Shown here one piece after another: positions 1 to 8,499 of a stretch of DNA of 52,031 bases. The translations under genes were made by a program, and so were the position numbers. Each line of letters starts with the position of its first letter. Position 1 is the first letter of the stretch. The DNA lies in contig DATNEW010000004.1 of NCBI GenBank assembly GCA_035606695.1, positions 1 to 52,031 of the forward strand, read 5' to 3'. The notes under the pieces are model-generated. The model was given only the letters and a program-made list of their open reading frames with translations. It was not told where the DNA came from and ran no database searches. The stretch is from Gemmatimonadaceae bacterium (GTDB lineage: Bacteria; Gemmatimonadota; Gemmatimonadetes; Gemmatimonadales; Gemmatimonadaceae).

Positions 1-29
1 TTGGTCGTACGCGCCGCCGGGCGGCGGCT

Positions 30-60
30 GGGGGTGCAGGGGGCGCCGTTAGGCACCCCC
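30..60 (-). terminator. Possible stem-loop after the pilin gene
   Basis: An 8-bp perfect inverted repeat (GGGGGTGC at 30-37, GCACCCCC at 53-60) lies just downstream of the pilin stop on the minus strand. There is no T tract, so it may be a processing or stabilising hairpin rather than an intrinsic terminator. Confidence 0.35.
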
Positions 61-72
61 CGCAGTGAAAGC

Positions 73-477
73 TTAGTTACACTTCGGTTCTGCTTCGACG
101 GTGGCCGGCGAGACCGCCGCCACACCGAGGAAGATCGCGCAGGTACGGGTCGTGGCGCTGTGAGCCGCCGTGGCGCTCCAGCCCGTGCCACCCGTGTTCG
201 CCGCAACGACGCGCACACCAGCCGACGGGACGAACCCGACGAGCGACTGCGTGGAACCACCCTGGTTGAGCGCGGTACCGTTCGTGTAGACCTGGAAATC
301 CGAGAAGTAGCCTTCCTGGACGGTCGCCATGTTGCGGAGGTCCGACTTCATCGACGCCAGGTACGCCTTCTCCTTCGTGTTCGCGAACTTCGGGATCGCG
401 ATCGCGGCCAGAATGCCGATGATCACGACGACGATCAGAAGTTCGATGAGCGTGAAGCCTTTACGAATGCGAAGCAT
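73..477 (-). CDS. Type IV pilin (major pilin-like, prepilin)
   Basis: A 134-residue prepilin. The N-terminus MLRIRKG precedes FTLIELL, so prepilin peptidase should cut after Gly7, leaving Phe at +1 and Glu at +5. The hydrophobic helix runs to about residue 30, and two cysteines near the C-terminus could close a D-region disulfide. The open frame extends upstream to 732, but this ATG has an AGGAG ribosome site six bases ahead and matches the pilin start, so the longer form is rejected. Pilins of this class assemble into type IV pili or pseudopili for motility, adhesion or DNA uptake. No other pilus gene is in the window. Confidence 0.93.
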   Translation of the reverse strand: MLRIRKGFTLIELLIVVVIIGILAAIAIPKFANTKEKAYLASMKSDLRNMATVQEGYFSDFQVYTNGTALNQGGSTQSLVGFVPSAGVRVVAANTGGTGWSATAAHSATTRTCAIFLGVAAVSPATVEAEPKCN

Positions 478-739
478 TGGTGCTCCTGGCGGAGTGGGGT
501 GGGATCGATCTCTTGGGGGGCCAATCGTGACGCCCCAGCCTGATGTCAGGGAGATGCCGCCAACTAAGGCAAGCGAGGGGCCGTCCGACGGTACGGGCGG
601 ACAGGGCGCTGCATGTTGCGTCGAGCCAACGACATGACTCCCTGATGACCCATCAGCATCGGCAGATCGCACCCGGAATGAAGCAGTCAATTGCAAACTT
701 CCATGCAAACTGCCAGATGAAAAAAGCAGCACATGTTTA

Positions 740-1651
740 CTAATGGGACATCGAGTATCTCGATGCGATACGTGCCGTGTTCACATGGACTTGGACGGTG
801 GCGTCGATCGGATCGCCGTAGCCGCCGGCAATCGTCACCGCCACTGGAACACCGGCGTTGCGGCACGCATCGAACACCAATGCGTCGCGCTGCTCGAGAC
901 CCGCGAACGTCAGCGCCAATCGGCCCAGACGATCGTGCTCGTGCGGGTCTGCGCCGGCGAGATAGACCACCAGGTCCGCACGCGCGGCGGCCATCACGCG
1001 CGGCATCGCTTCGGTGAGCAGCGACAGATACTCGTCGTCCCCCGTGCGATCGTCCAGCTCGAGATCCAGCCGCCCCGGCACTTTGTGAAACGGATAATTG
1101 CGCCCGCCATGCATGCTGAACGTGAAGACACGCTCATCGCTCGCGAACACCGCATGCGTTCCGTTGCCTTGATGCACGTCGAGATCGACGATCGCCGCGC
1201 GCTCGATGCGTCTGTCGCGCTGCAGCGCACGAATCGCGATCGCCACGTCGTTGAATACGCAGAACCCCTCACCATGCGAGGGGAAGGCGTGATGCGTCCC
1301 GCCCGCCAGGTTCATTGCGATGCCGTGCGTCATGGCGTGCGCGGTCGCTTCCATCGTGCCGCCCGTCGAACGATACGACCGCTCGACGAGCGCCTCAGAC
1401 CACGGGAAGCCAAGCGTTCGCGCTTCGCCGGACGTGAGCTCGCCGCGCGTGAAGCGATCGACGTAGTCGCGCGTGTGCACGAGCAATAAATCGTCGCGCG
1501 CGACGGACGCCGGCTCGTGCACACACTCCGGCGGCACGATCCCCTCGGCCAGCACGCGATCGCGCAGCATCGCGTACTTCGCGATCGGAAAGCGATGCCC
1601 TTCGGGCAGCGGAAAGCTGTAGCGAGCGCTCGTCCAGACGTGGAGCGGCAT
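740..1651 (-). CDS. Histone deacetylase family protein (class IV/AcuC-like)
   Basis: A 303-residue zinc-dependent deacetylase of the arginase/HDAC fold. Visible motifs are GGTHHAF with the His pair at 120-121, FCVFNDVA, DLDVHQGNGT giving Zn ligands Asp158 and His160, AGADPHEHD with Asp235 as third Zn ligand, and the GGY catalytic Tyr near 278. The full catalytic set is present, so an active enzyme is expected. Bacterial members deacetylate small molecules, polyamines or protein lysines; the substrate cannot be read from sequence. It is the last gene of a possible minus-strand run, 45 bp after the proline-rich membrane protein. Confidence 0.92.
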   Translation of the reverse strand: MPLHVWTSARYSFPLPEGHRFPIAKYAMLRDRVLAEGIVPPECVHEPASVARDDLLLVHTRDYVDRFTRGELTSGEARTLGFPWSEALVERSYRSTGGTMEATAHAMTHGIAMNLAGGTHHAFPSHGEGFCVFNDVAIAIRALQRDRRIERAAIVDLDVHQGNGTHAVFASDERVFTFSMHGGRNYPFHKVPGRLDLELDDRTGDDEYLSLLTEAMPRVMAAARADLVVYLAGADPHEHDRLGRLALTFAGLEQRDALVFDACRNAGVPVAVTIAGGYGDPIDATVQVHVNTARIASRYSMSH

Positions 1652-1696
1652 CGCTGGAAGTTATCAGCGAGCGGCGCGACGCTCGTCGCTTCCGAG

Positions 1697-2644
1697 CTAC
1701 GGAATGATTCGCCGGCGAGCCTTGGCGATCGAATCCGCGCGCAATGAGTCGGCACGCACGGAATCCGCCTTCGTTTTGACGCGCACGCCCAGTCGGCCGA
1801 GTCGCGCAACGTTGTCGGCGTTGACGATCGAATCGCGCTTGCGCTGCGCCGGCGACGGACCCGGATAAAAAAGCGGGAAGGGAATGCTCACCATGGGACC
1901 GTTCGGTGTCATCTTCACGCCGTTGCCCGGACCGCCATCGACGCCGACGCCGTCGACGCCCTTGCCCATCGGCACGTGCACGTCGTTCGCGTTGCCGACA
2001 GTCGTCGCGCGCCGCGCAACGCGATCGGCTTGGCGCGCTCTCGCGTCCATCTCGGCCTTGATCTCACCGGTCGGCGGTTTCTTCGCCATTTCGACAATCG
2101 CCGCCATGCGAACTTTCATAATCGAATCGCGCGCCGCCGGTGTATCCAACACCTTCGGCGGCAGCACCATTCCACTCCGCGCGATCGGTGCCCCGCCCGC
2201 GAACACGCGGTCGCCCGTCGATGCCGACGCCGCACCCGCGGTGCCGCGAGCCCCGACCCCGCTATCCGCGCTCGTGCGCGCCGGCGCTGCCACACTCGGC
2301 ACCACTGGGGCGACGAGCGGTACGTCGATGCGACCAGGCGTCGCAATTGGTGCGATGGTGGTGGGAATCGTCGTCGGTGCGGCGACGACCGCCGAGCGCG
2401 GCACCTGTTGAACTGTCTGTACGGGCTTGGCTTTGGGAACCGGCGCGGGTGTCGGCGGCGTGAGTCGAACGACGACCGGTTTGTCGGGCGCGGATGTGTC
2501 GCTACGCCATGGCGCGATGGTGCGCATCGCGGCGAGCGCCGCCGCAAACATGGCGGCCGTGATGATGAGCGAAACGCCAAAGCTCGGCCAGCGTGGATCT
2601 GGCGTCGTACGATCGAACCATCGCGGGCCGTTCGTAGCGAGCAT
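1697..2644 (-). CDS. Proline-rich single-pass membrane protein of unknown function
   Basis: 315 residues. One transmembrane helix lies at about residues 22-42. A long Pro/Ala/Thr/Val-rich segment (about 55-140) follows, then a charged C-terminal half ending in repeated ADSxRADS-like units. The TonB-like layout of one inner-membrane anchor and a proline-rich periplasmic arm is suggestive, but I see no TonB C-terminal domain. It lies 9 bp downstream of the M28 peptidase gene, so the two are probably co-transcribed. Confidence 0.75.
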   Translation of the reverse strand: MLATNGPRWFDRTTPDPRWPSFGVSLIITAAMFAAALAAMRTIAPWRSDTSAPDKPVVVRLTPPTPAPVPKAKPVQTVQQVPRSAVVAAPTTIPTTIAPIATPGRIDVPLVAPVVPSVAAPARTSADSGVGARGTAGAASASTGDRVFAGGAPIARSGMVLPPKVLDTPAARDSIMKVRMAAIVEMAKKPPTGEIKAEMDARARQADRVARRATTVGNANDVHVPMGKGVDGVGVDGGPGNGVKMTPNGPMVSIPFPLFYPGPSPAQRKRDSIVNADNVARLGRLGVRVKTKADSVRADSLRADSIAKARRRIIP

Positions 2645-2653
2645 GCACCGTCC

Positions 2654-3940
2654 TCATCCGCTGCGTTTGCCGAGCCTCGCGTGCAGCGTCACGCGCTTGC
2701 TGTCGCGCAACACGACGATGTCGACCTCATCTCCCGGTTTGTGCGAGTACAGGGCGTTGGAGTACTCGTACAGGTCTTTTACCGGAACGCCGCCGAACTC
2801 GATGATGACGTCGCCCGCCTTGAGACCCGCCGCGTCGGCGGGAGTTCCCGCGCGGACGCCGCTGAGCCTCAAGCCCGGTGTGTCACCGCCGGCCATGTCG
2901 GGAATGGAGCCGAGATACACCTGGCTCCCGCCTTCGCCGGCGTTCATCTGTGGCTTGGCCGGCACGTTCACATAGCTCAGTCGCGCCGGCCGGTCGGCAA
3001 TGCGACGAAGGGCGGCCGCGGCGACGTTCACGACGCGCGCCTCGCCCGCCGCGTTGATCTTGCTCGCGACGTCCGTCGCGCGATGGTAGTCGTCGTGCAG
3101 GTCGGTGAAGAAGAAGAGCACCGGAATCTTCTTCGCGTAGAACGACGTGTTGTCCGACGGTCCGTAGCCGTCGCCCTGCGCGGCGATGTTCAACTTCTCG
3201 GTCGATTGATTCGCGCTGTCGAGCAACGTGGTCAGCTCGATGGCGGTCGCGACGCCATACACGATCAGCCGATCGTTCTTCATGCGGCCGACCATGTCGA
3301 AGTTGAGCATCGCATCCACGCTGTCGAGCGTCGCGGGAAAGTGCTCGACCATGTATTCGGAGCCGAGCAGTCCCTGCTCTTCGCCGCTGAAGTTGGCGAA
3401 GATGATCGAGCGGCGCGCCGGCGAGCGCGCGAAGATCCGCGCCAGCTCGAGCACCGCCGCGGTGCCGGATGCGTTGTCGTCTGCACCGAGACGCAATTCG
3501 CGCGAGTCGGGATCGAGCGCGCCCTCGGTGGACGCGCCGAGATGGTCGAAGTGCGCGCCGACGACGACGAACTGTTCGCGAAGCGCGGGATCGCGACCGG
3601 GCAACACCGCGAACACATTCTGCGTTCGGAGCGATGGACTCGGACCGAAGTGCGCGGGCGGTCGCGCGATGAACCGCTGTTGGAAATCGGTATCGAGCGG
3701 GACGAGGTGCAGCGCCGCGTACCGGCGCGCGATGTATGCGGCGGCGGAGTCGTTGCCTGATGTTCCGGTGAGTCGCCCGGCGAGCGCGGGGCTCGCCAGG
3801 TATTCGATGTCGCGGCGGAGGCGGAGCGAGTCGGCGGCGGTGGCGGGGGTTGGGTGTACGACGCCGCAGCCAATCACCGCCGTCATTCCGAGGAGCGAAG
3901 CGACGAGGAATCTCCCGTCGCGGCGCCGCCGGCTAGCCAT
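2654..3940 (-). CDS. M28 family metallopeptidase with C-terminal PDZ domain, lipoprotein
   Basis: 428 residues. The M28 two-zinc site is complete: His130 (GAHFDHLG), Asp154 (GADDNASG), Glu187/Glu188 (SGEEQG), Asp215 (NFDMVG) and His286 (DDYHRATD). A PDZ domain occupies about 335-420. The signal sequence ends in a VIGC lipobox (Cys25), so it is probably a membrane-anchored exo-aminopeptidase. ATG at 3940 is chosen because the 14 extra codons back to 3982 (reading SFRAQRGIY) come from a dispersed repeat. The signal peptide itself is encoded by the inverted copy of that repeat. Confidence 0.9.
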   Translation of the reverse strand: MASRRRRDGRFLVASLLGMTAVIGCGVVHPTPATAADSLRLRRDIEYLASPALAGRLTGTSGNDSAAAYIARRYAALHLVPLDTDFQQRFIARPPAHFGPSPSLRTQNVFAVLPGRDPALREQFVVVGAHFDHLGASTEGALDPDSRELRLGADDNASGTAAVLELARIFARSPARRSIIFANFSGEEQGLLGSEYMVEHFPATLDSVDAMLNFDMVGRMKNDRLIVYGVATAIELTTLLDSANQSTEKLNIAAQGDGYGPSDNTSFYAKKIPVLFFFTDLHDDYHRATDVASKINAAGEARVVNVAAAALRRIADRPARLSYVNVPAKPQMNAGEGGSQVYLGSIPDMAGGDTPGLRLSGVRAGTPADAAGLKAGDVIIEFGGVPVKDLYEYSNALYSHKPGDEVDIVVLRDSKRVTLHARLGKRSG

Positions 3941-3980
3941 GCGAGTCAGACGGTAGATTCCTCTCTGCGCTCGGAATGAC
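3882..3980. repeat. Inverted pair of dispersed palindromic (REP/BIME-like) repeats
   Basis: Copy one (3882-3913) begins GTCATTCCGAG and ends GAGGAATCT. Copy two (3955-3980) is its inverse, AGATTCCTC to CTCGGAATGAC. Together they form a long hairpin whose loop (3914-3954) holds the M28 start codon. The family is known from translation artefacts such as FRAQRGI and CHSERREES in many environmental genomes. Here copy one is inside the coding sequence. Confidence 0.85.
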
Positions 3981-3983
3981 AAG

Positions 3984-5054
3984 CTACCGCGCCGTAAAGT
4001 CCGTCTTCGCCGTGATGGCTCGGCAGGCTTCCGCCAACAACGTCGACGTCTTGTCGACGTCGTCCAGGCTCACCAGCTCGTTCGGCGAATGCATGTACCG
4101 ATTCGGAATCGACACGAGGCCCGTCGCGACGCCTTCGCGCGAGATGTGAATCGTGTCGGCGTTCGTCGACGTGTCGCGCCCCGCTGCATGCACGGAATAT
4201 TTGATTCCCTGCCGCTCGGCCGTGCTGCGCAGCAGCTCGTACACGACGGGCGAGATCACGGCGCCGCGGCTCAGCACGGGTCCGCCGCCGATCTTGTGAT
4301 CGCCGATCTCTTTCTTCTCGACGGTCGGGTGATCGGTCGCGAAGGTCACGTCGACGACGATCGCCATCGTCGGGTTGATGCAGTTCGTGCAGACGAGCGC
4401 ACCGCCGCCGTGCCACGCGATCTCTTCCTGCGTCGTCGCCGCGGCGACGACGCGGGCGGGTCCGGGATTCTGGGCGTAGCGGCGCAGCGCCTCGAGCACG
4501 ACGAACGCGCCGATGCGATCGTCGATGGAGCGCGACACGATGCGGTTGTTCGGGAAGTCGATCGTCTTCGAGTCGATCACCCCCGGATCGCCGACGCTGA
4601 TGCGCCCTTCCGCCTCGGCGCGATTCGATGCGCCGATGTCGACCCAGATGTCGGTGAACTTGGTCGCGTTGTCGCGATCCGACGCTTTCATGAGGTGAAT
4701 CGGCTTCTTGCCGACGACGCCGACCACGTCGCCGCCTTTGCCGAGGAAGCGAATGCGTTGGCCGACGAGGACCTGGCAGTCCCAGCCTCCGATCGCGGAC
4801 GGATAGACGAAACCGTCATCGTCGATGTACTGCACGATGAGACCGATCTCGTCGATGTGGCCATCGAGCATGATCGTCGGCGAGCCGCCGGGATTGATCT
4901 CGGCCATACTGTTGCCGGCGACGTCGGTCGTGACGCGGTCGGCGAACGTGGATGCTTCCTCGCGCCAAACGCGCGCGGCCGGCCCTTCGTAGCCGGACGG
5001 GGCGGGCGTATCGAGCAAGCGCTTCAGGAAAGCCAGCGATGTCGGGCTGAGCAT
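3984..5054 (-). CDS. M42 family metallopeptidase (glutamyl aminopeptidase/FrvX-like)
   Basis: 356 residues, the usual length for M42 dinuclear aminopeptidases. Metal and catalytic residues are visible: His66 (DGHIDEIG), Asp179 (RSIDDRIG), Glu210/Glu211 (TTQEEIAW), Asp235 (VVDVTFATD) and His322 (RYMHSPNE). These cytoplasmic enzymes form large assemblies that trim peptides from the N-terminus. There is no signal peptide. It heads the minus-strand run with the M28 peptidase 43 bp downstream, so the pair may serve successive steps of peptide breakdown. Confidence 0.92.
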   Translation of the reverse strand: MLSPTSLAFLKRLLDTPAPSGYEGPAARVWREEASTFADRVTTDVAGNSMAEINPGGSPTIMLDGHIDEIGLIVQYIDDDGFVYPSAIGGWDCQVLVGQRIRFLGKGGDVVGVVGKKPIHLMKASDRDNATKFTDIWVDIGASNRAEAEGRISVGDPGVIDSKTIDFPNNRIVSRSIDDRIGAFVVLEALRRYAQNPGPARVVAAATTQEEIAWHGGGALVCTNCINPTMAIVVDVTFATDHPTVEKKEIGDHKIGGGPVLSRGAVISPVVYELLRSTAERQGIKYSVHAAGRDTSTNADTIHISREGVATGLVSIPNRYMHSPNELVSLDDVDKTSTLLAEACRAITAKTDFTAR

Positions 5055-5165
5055 TTAGAAAAGAGGTGTAATCGTAAACATCCCAAAAATGCTAGTTTGC
5101 ACCGCCACAAAAAGAAATGGCCGCCTTCTTGGGGTTGCACAACGTTGCATCATGACAACGTCTGA

Positions 5166-5273
5166 CCAGATATCTGGCCAGGGCTGGAAAACGCCGTAGC
5201 AAAAGCCCTTCTGATGCAAGAATCAGAAGGGCTTTTGGCACTTTCAGGTTTTGTCAGATCTGGTCAGATCTGG
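5166..5273. repeat. Cluster of small palindromes upstream of the M42 gene
   Basis: The 278-bp gap 5055-5332 holds no gene. It contains the perfect palindrome CCAGATATCTGG (5166-5177) and a tandem pair of TCAGATCTGG units (5254-5273), on either side of the terminator at 5201-5236. The palindrome nearest the M42 gene could be an operator; this is inference from symmetry only. Confidence 0.45.
5201..5236. terminator. Strong bidirectional intrinsic terminator
   Basis: A perfect 15-bp inverted repeat, AAAAGCCCTTCTGAT at 5201-5215 and its complement at 5222-5236, with a 6-base loop and an A/T tract on each flank. It should end transcripts arriving on the minus strand from 5333-7501. Confidence 0.85.
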
Positions 5274-5332
5274 TCGTGGTCACAGTTGTGAGGTCTGAAG
5301 GCCGGCTACGGTCGCGTCCGGTTTGGTCGACG

Positions 5333-5776
5333 CTACCGACGGCGCCCGATCGGAAACGCCAGAAAACTCACCACCAGCAAAATCATCCCCGCCGCGTACC
5401 ACCGCACGTCCTCGGTAAGCCCGTAATAGAGGATGCCATACCACGCCAGCATCTGGCCCAGCAGCCAGCCGTGGAGGCTGTCCGGCAGCCCGGTGGACTC
5501 ACGCCGGCGCTGCGCCCAGCGGCTGTTGTAGAAGCGCAGATCGAACATCTGCACCAAAGCGTACAGCCATGTCAGCACTCCCACGCCGCGCAACTTGGTG
5601 ATCAGCGGGGGCGTCGCGTTTCGCGCGGTGCTCACGGTGTGAAACACGTAGACCGCGAGTCCCAGAAACAACGACAGGGCGAGCAAAATGGCGCGCACAC
5701 GGCCCAAGCGATCGGCGGTCAGCCAAGGGTAGCGGGCGGGGCGCGCCAGCTCGCTCGAGAGGGGCAGGGGAACCAT
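5333..5776 (-). CDS. Hypothetical four-helix membrane protein
   Basis: 147 residues with about four transmembrane helices (roughly 27-47, 62-80, 103-120, 125-142) and a basic C-terminus (IGRRR). I recognise no catalytic motif. It begins 33 bp after the amidohydrolase stop on the same strand and is followed by the strong terminator at 5201-5236, so it is probably the last gene of that transcript. Confidence 0.75.
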   Translation of the reverse strand: MVPLPLSSELARPARYPWLTADRLGRVRAILLALSLFLGLAVYVFHTVSTARNATPPLITKLRGVGVLTWLYALVQMFDLRFYNSRWAQRRRESTGLPDSLHGWLLGQMLAWYGILYYGLTEDVRWYAAGMILLVVSFLAFPIGRRR

Positions 5777-5809
5777 GAAACCACCAAAAAGGATGTCGCG
5801 GACGGTGAT

Positions 5810-7501
5810 CTAGCGACTGCGCTCGAACACCGCCCGTCCACCAATATATGTCGCGAGCACCGAAGTGCCGAGGATTTCCTGGTCCGGCACCGTCATGATG
5901 TCGCGGTCGAGTATCACAAAATCCGCAAACTTGCCTGGTGTCAGCGAGCCGAGCTCTTTCTCCTGGAACCCCGCGAACGCGGGCCAGATCGTCATCGACT
6001 TGAGCGCTTCGTCGCGCGTCATCTTCTGCTCCGGAAACCAACCGCCCGGCGGCCAATTGTTGTCGTCCTGCCGCGACACCGCGGCGTGGAACGAATAGAG
6101 CGGATTCACGCGCTCCACCGGCATGTCGCTGCCGTTCGGAAGGATGACGCCGGTGTTGAGCAGCGAACGCCACGCATACGCGCCGAACGTGCGCGCGTAG
6201 CCGAGCCGGTTCGACGCCCAGTACATGTCGCTCGTTTGATGCACCGATTGCATCGACGGAATGACGCCGAGCTGCGCGAAGCGCGGAACGTCCGCGTGAT
6301 CGAGCACCTGCACGTGCTCGATGCGAAAACGATGATCGACCGTCGGAACCGCCTCGAGAGCGGCCTCATATGCATCGAGCGCGATGCGATTGCCGCGGTC
6401 GCCGATCGCATGCGTCGCCACCTGGAAGCCGTGCTGCAGCGCGCGCGTCGACACATCGCGCAGATGCTCGGGGGTGGACTTGAGCAGGCCGTTGTTCTTG
6501 GGATCGTCGGTGTACGGGTCGAGCAGCGCGGCGCCGCGCGAGCCAAGCGCGCCGTCGGCGTAGAGCTTGATCGCGCGAATCCAGAGGTGGCTGTCGTACA
6601 GATCGCTGCGCGGCCCGAGCTCGAAGTAATGCTCGATCGCGGCGCTGTCGTCGGAAATCATCGCGTACACGCGAAGACTCAGGTTGTTCGCCTTCGCGAG
6701 CTCTTCGAACACGTCGAGCACGGTGCGAGGCTCGCCGGGATCGTGCACGCCGGTGAGACCGTACTTGTTGGCTTCCTTCACACCAGCGAGAGCGAGGCTG
6801 ACCATCTCGTCATGCGACCACGGCGGCACGACGCGCTCGATCAACGCCTGCGCGTTGTCGACGAACACGCCGGTTGGTTCGCCGTTGGCGTTGCGCTCGA
6901 TGCGTCCGCCCGCGGGGTCCTTGGTCGCGGCAGTGACGCCTGCCGCGCGCATCGCGGCGGCGTTCGCGAGCAGCGCGTGGCCGTCGACACGCTCGAGGAC
7001 CACGGGATTGTTTGGCGAGATGCGCGACAGCGCCTCGTGCGTCGGGAAGCGCGTATCGCCCCATTTGTTCTGATCCCACGCGCGGCCGCGAATCCACCGC
7101 CCACTCGGCGTCTCCTTCACGTGCGCGGCGATGATGTTCACGATTTCCTCATACGACCGCGTCGCGCGCAGATCGATGTTGTGCAAAAATTCGCCGAGCT
7201 CGAACAGGTGCGCGTGGGCGTCGACCATGCCGGGAATGATCGTGTGGCCGCCGGCGTCGACGACGCGTGTCGAGGGATCGCGAAGCAGCATGGCTTCGCG
7301 CGCCGAGCCGACGAACGTCACGCGGCCCTCGCGCACGGCCATGGCTTCGACGAACGGATGGTTGTCGTCGACGGTGTAGATGCGCGCGTTCGTGACAATG
7401 AGGTCAGCGCGTTGGGCGGTGGGCGCTGGGCGTTGGGCGAACGCATTCGCAGATGCCGCGATGAGCGCGTAAAGCGCCATGCCGAAGAAACGAGAACGCA
7501 T
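5810..7501 (-). CDS. Secreted amidohydrolase, YtcJ/Amidohydro_3 family
   Basis: 563 residues. A signal peptide (about 1-22) precedes an amidohydrolase barrel. Metal-site motifs are GMVDAHAHLFE, HAIGDRGNR, RIEHVQVLDH and the late LPNGSDMPVE Asp; YADGALGSRGA is characteristic of the YtcJ-type branch. Members hydrolyse amide or related bonds in varied substrates, and the substrate here is unknown. ATG at 7501 is preferred to the upstream in-frame start because it opens the signal peptide. The residues after the cleavage region (AQRPAPTAQR) are encoded by a dispersed repeat. Confidence 0.9.
   Translation of the reverse strand: MRSRFFGMALYALIAASANAFAQRPAPTAQRADLIVTNARIYTVDDNHPFVEAMAVREGRVTFVGSAREAMLLRDPSTRVVDAGGHTIIPGMVDAHAHLFELGEFLHNIDLRATRSYEEIVNIIAAHVKETPSGRWIRGRAWDQNKWGDTRFPTHEALSRISPNNPVVLERVDGHALLANAAAMRAAGVTAATKDPAGGRIERNANGEPTGVFVDNAQALIERVVPPWSHDEMVSLALAGVKEANKYGLTGVHDPGEPRTVLDVFEELAKANNLSLRVYAMISDDSAAIEHYFELGPRSDLYDSHLWIRAIKLYADGALGSRGAALLDPYTDDPKNNGLLKSTPEHLRDVSTRALQHGFQVATHAIGDRGNRIALDAYEAALEAVPTVDHRFRIEHVQVLDHADVPRFAQLGVIPSMQSVHQTSDMYWASNRLGYARTFGAYAWRSLLNTGVILPNGSDMPVERVNPLYSFHAAVSRQDDNNWPPGGWFPEQKMTRDEALKSMTIWPAFAGFQEKELGSLTPGKFADFVILDRDIMTVPDQEILGTSVLATYIGGRAVFERSR
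7409..7439. repeat. 31-bp GGGCG-rich dispersed repeat, copy 1 (inside the amidohydrolase)
   Basis: A run of degenerate GCGTTGGGCG/GTGGGCGCTG units. It is the inverse of the run at 7565-7595 with a few substitutions. In the amidohydrolase frame it encodes AQRPAPTAQR just after the signal peptide. Confidence 0.75.
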
Positions 7502-7564
7502 GAAAACCGGACGGTGGAAGGGAGACGAGAGAGGACCGACGAAGATCAAACTACGGCTTGTCGA

Positions 7565-7595
7565 CGCCCAGCGCCCATCGCCCAGCGCCCAGCGC
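7565..7595. repeat. 31-bp GGGCG-rich dispersed repeat, copy 2 (end of the plug gene)
   Basis: CGCCCAGCGCCCATCGCCCA and onward, the inverted partner of 7409-7439. It lies in the gap between the amidohydrolase start and the upstream plug-protein stop, reaching the stop codon of the latter. The pair could pair over 125 bases of mRNA around the amidohydrolase start. Confidence 0.75.
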
Positions 7596-8347
7596 TATTT
7601 CTTTCGGTCGCTCCCCGGCAGCCGCGTCCAGATCACGACCGTGCCGCAGATGGCCGTGCTGTGCACCCGATTGAATTCCGGCGGCAAGCCGGCGGAGCCC
7701 GCGTAGAGCTCCACGCCTTCGACGTCGCCCGGCGGCATGTCGTCGATGCTGAACCCGTACACCTCCATGCCGTCCACGTAGAACTGCGGCGGGCAGTTGC
7801 CTCGCGATACGCGAGAGAAGCGGAGCGACGTGCGGCCGTTGTCGCCGGGAATGAGCACCGTGCCGGGGATCATCCGAACCATGTCGCTCAAGAGCATCGG
7901 GTGCCGATCCTCGATCTGCGACCGGGTGATGAAGTGTCCGATGCCCTGCCGGCGGCGCGTCTCGAACGCGAACAGCTCGTGCAGGTGGTCGCGATCGGCC
8001 TGGACGACGACGCCGGTCAACTGCTGGGCGACGACGCCGAGCTCGATCTCGACCTCCGTCGTGTCGGCCGGTGGAATCTGAACGCCGAGGATGACGGGGC
8101 TGTACGCCAATCGCCGCACGCTCAAATCCGCCGGCCCGGCCGGCAGGCCGGCGAGGGTGAAGCGGCCGAGCGAATCGGTGCGTACCGATTTGGCGGCCGT
8201 GATCGCCGTGACTTCGACGTTCTCGAGCACGTTGCCGATGCTGTCGCGCACCACCCCGGCGACGGCGCCCGCCCGAGCCTGGGCATGGGCCGTGGCGACG
8301 CCGGCCATCAGGCAGAGTTGAGCAATTGTTAATACCGCTTTGCTCAT
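7595..8347 (-). CDS. Carboxypeptidase-regulatory plus TonB-receptor plug domain protein, no barrel
   Basis: 250 residues. A signal peptide (about 1-23) is followed by a carboxypeptidase regulatory-like beta-sandwich (about 28-110, GVVRDSIGNVLENVEV...GRFTLAGLPAG) and a plug-like domain (about 115-240) including YVDGMEVY and DMPPGDVEGVELYAGSAG. TonB-dependent receptors continue into a 22-strand barrel of about 500 or more residues; this protein stops after the plug. It is either a natural plug-only family or a truncation. It is divergent from the OPT transporter gene. Confidence 0.88.
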   Translation of the reverse strand: MSKAVLTIAQLCLMAGVATAHAQARAGAVAGVVRDSIGNVLENVEVTAITAAKSVRTDSLGRFTLAGLPAGPADLSVRRLAYSPVILGVQIPPADTTEVEIELGVVAQQLTGVVVQADRDHLHELFAFETRRRQGIGHFITRSQIEDRHPMLLSDMVRMIPGTVLIPGDNGRTSLRFSRVSRGNCPPQFYVDGMEVYGFSIDDMPPGDVEGVELYAGSAGLPPEFNRVHSTAICGTVVIWTRLPGSDRKK

Positions 8348-8499
8348 TATACTTCCTCCGGAAGCCGGCCGCGGTCACGCCGCTTGGCCGGGACCCCTCG
8401 GAACAATACTTCACGGTGCGAATCCCTGGCGAGACCCATACGTTCGTCGGACTCGCCCGGGCTGTCCCTCCGCTCGCCTTCAGGTGTAAGATTGGGCCC

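Noticed and set aside
1976-3760. Plus-strand open frame of about 590 codons
   Set aside because: Antisense to the proline-rich membrane protein and M28 genes, Arg-rich, no motif.
5276-8332. Long plus-strand open frame of over 1000 codons
   Set aside because: It runs antisense to the amidohydrolase and plug genes, is His/Arg/Asp-rich and lacks domains; it is a GC-skew shadow.
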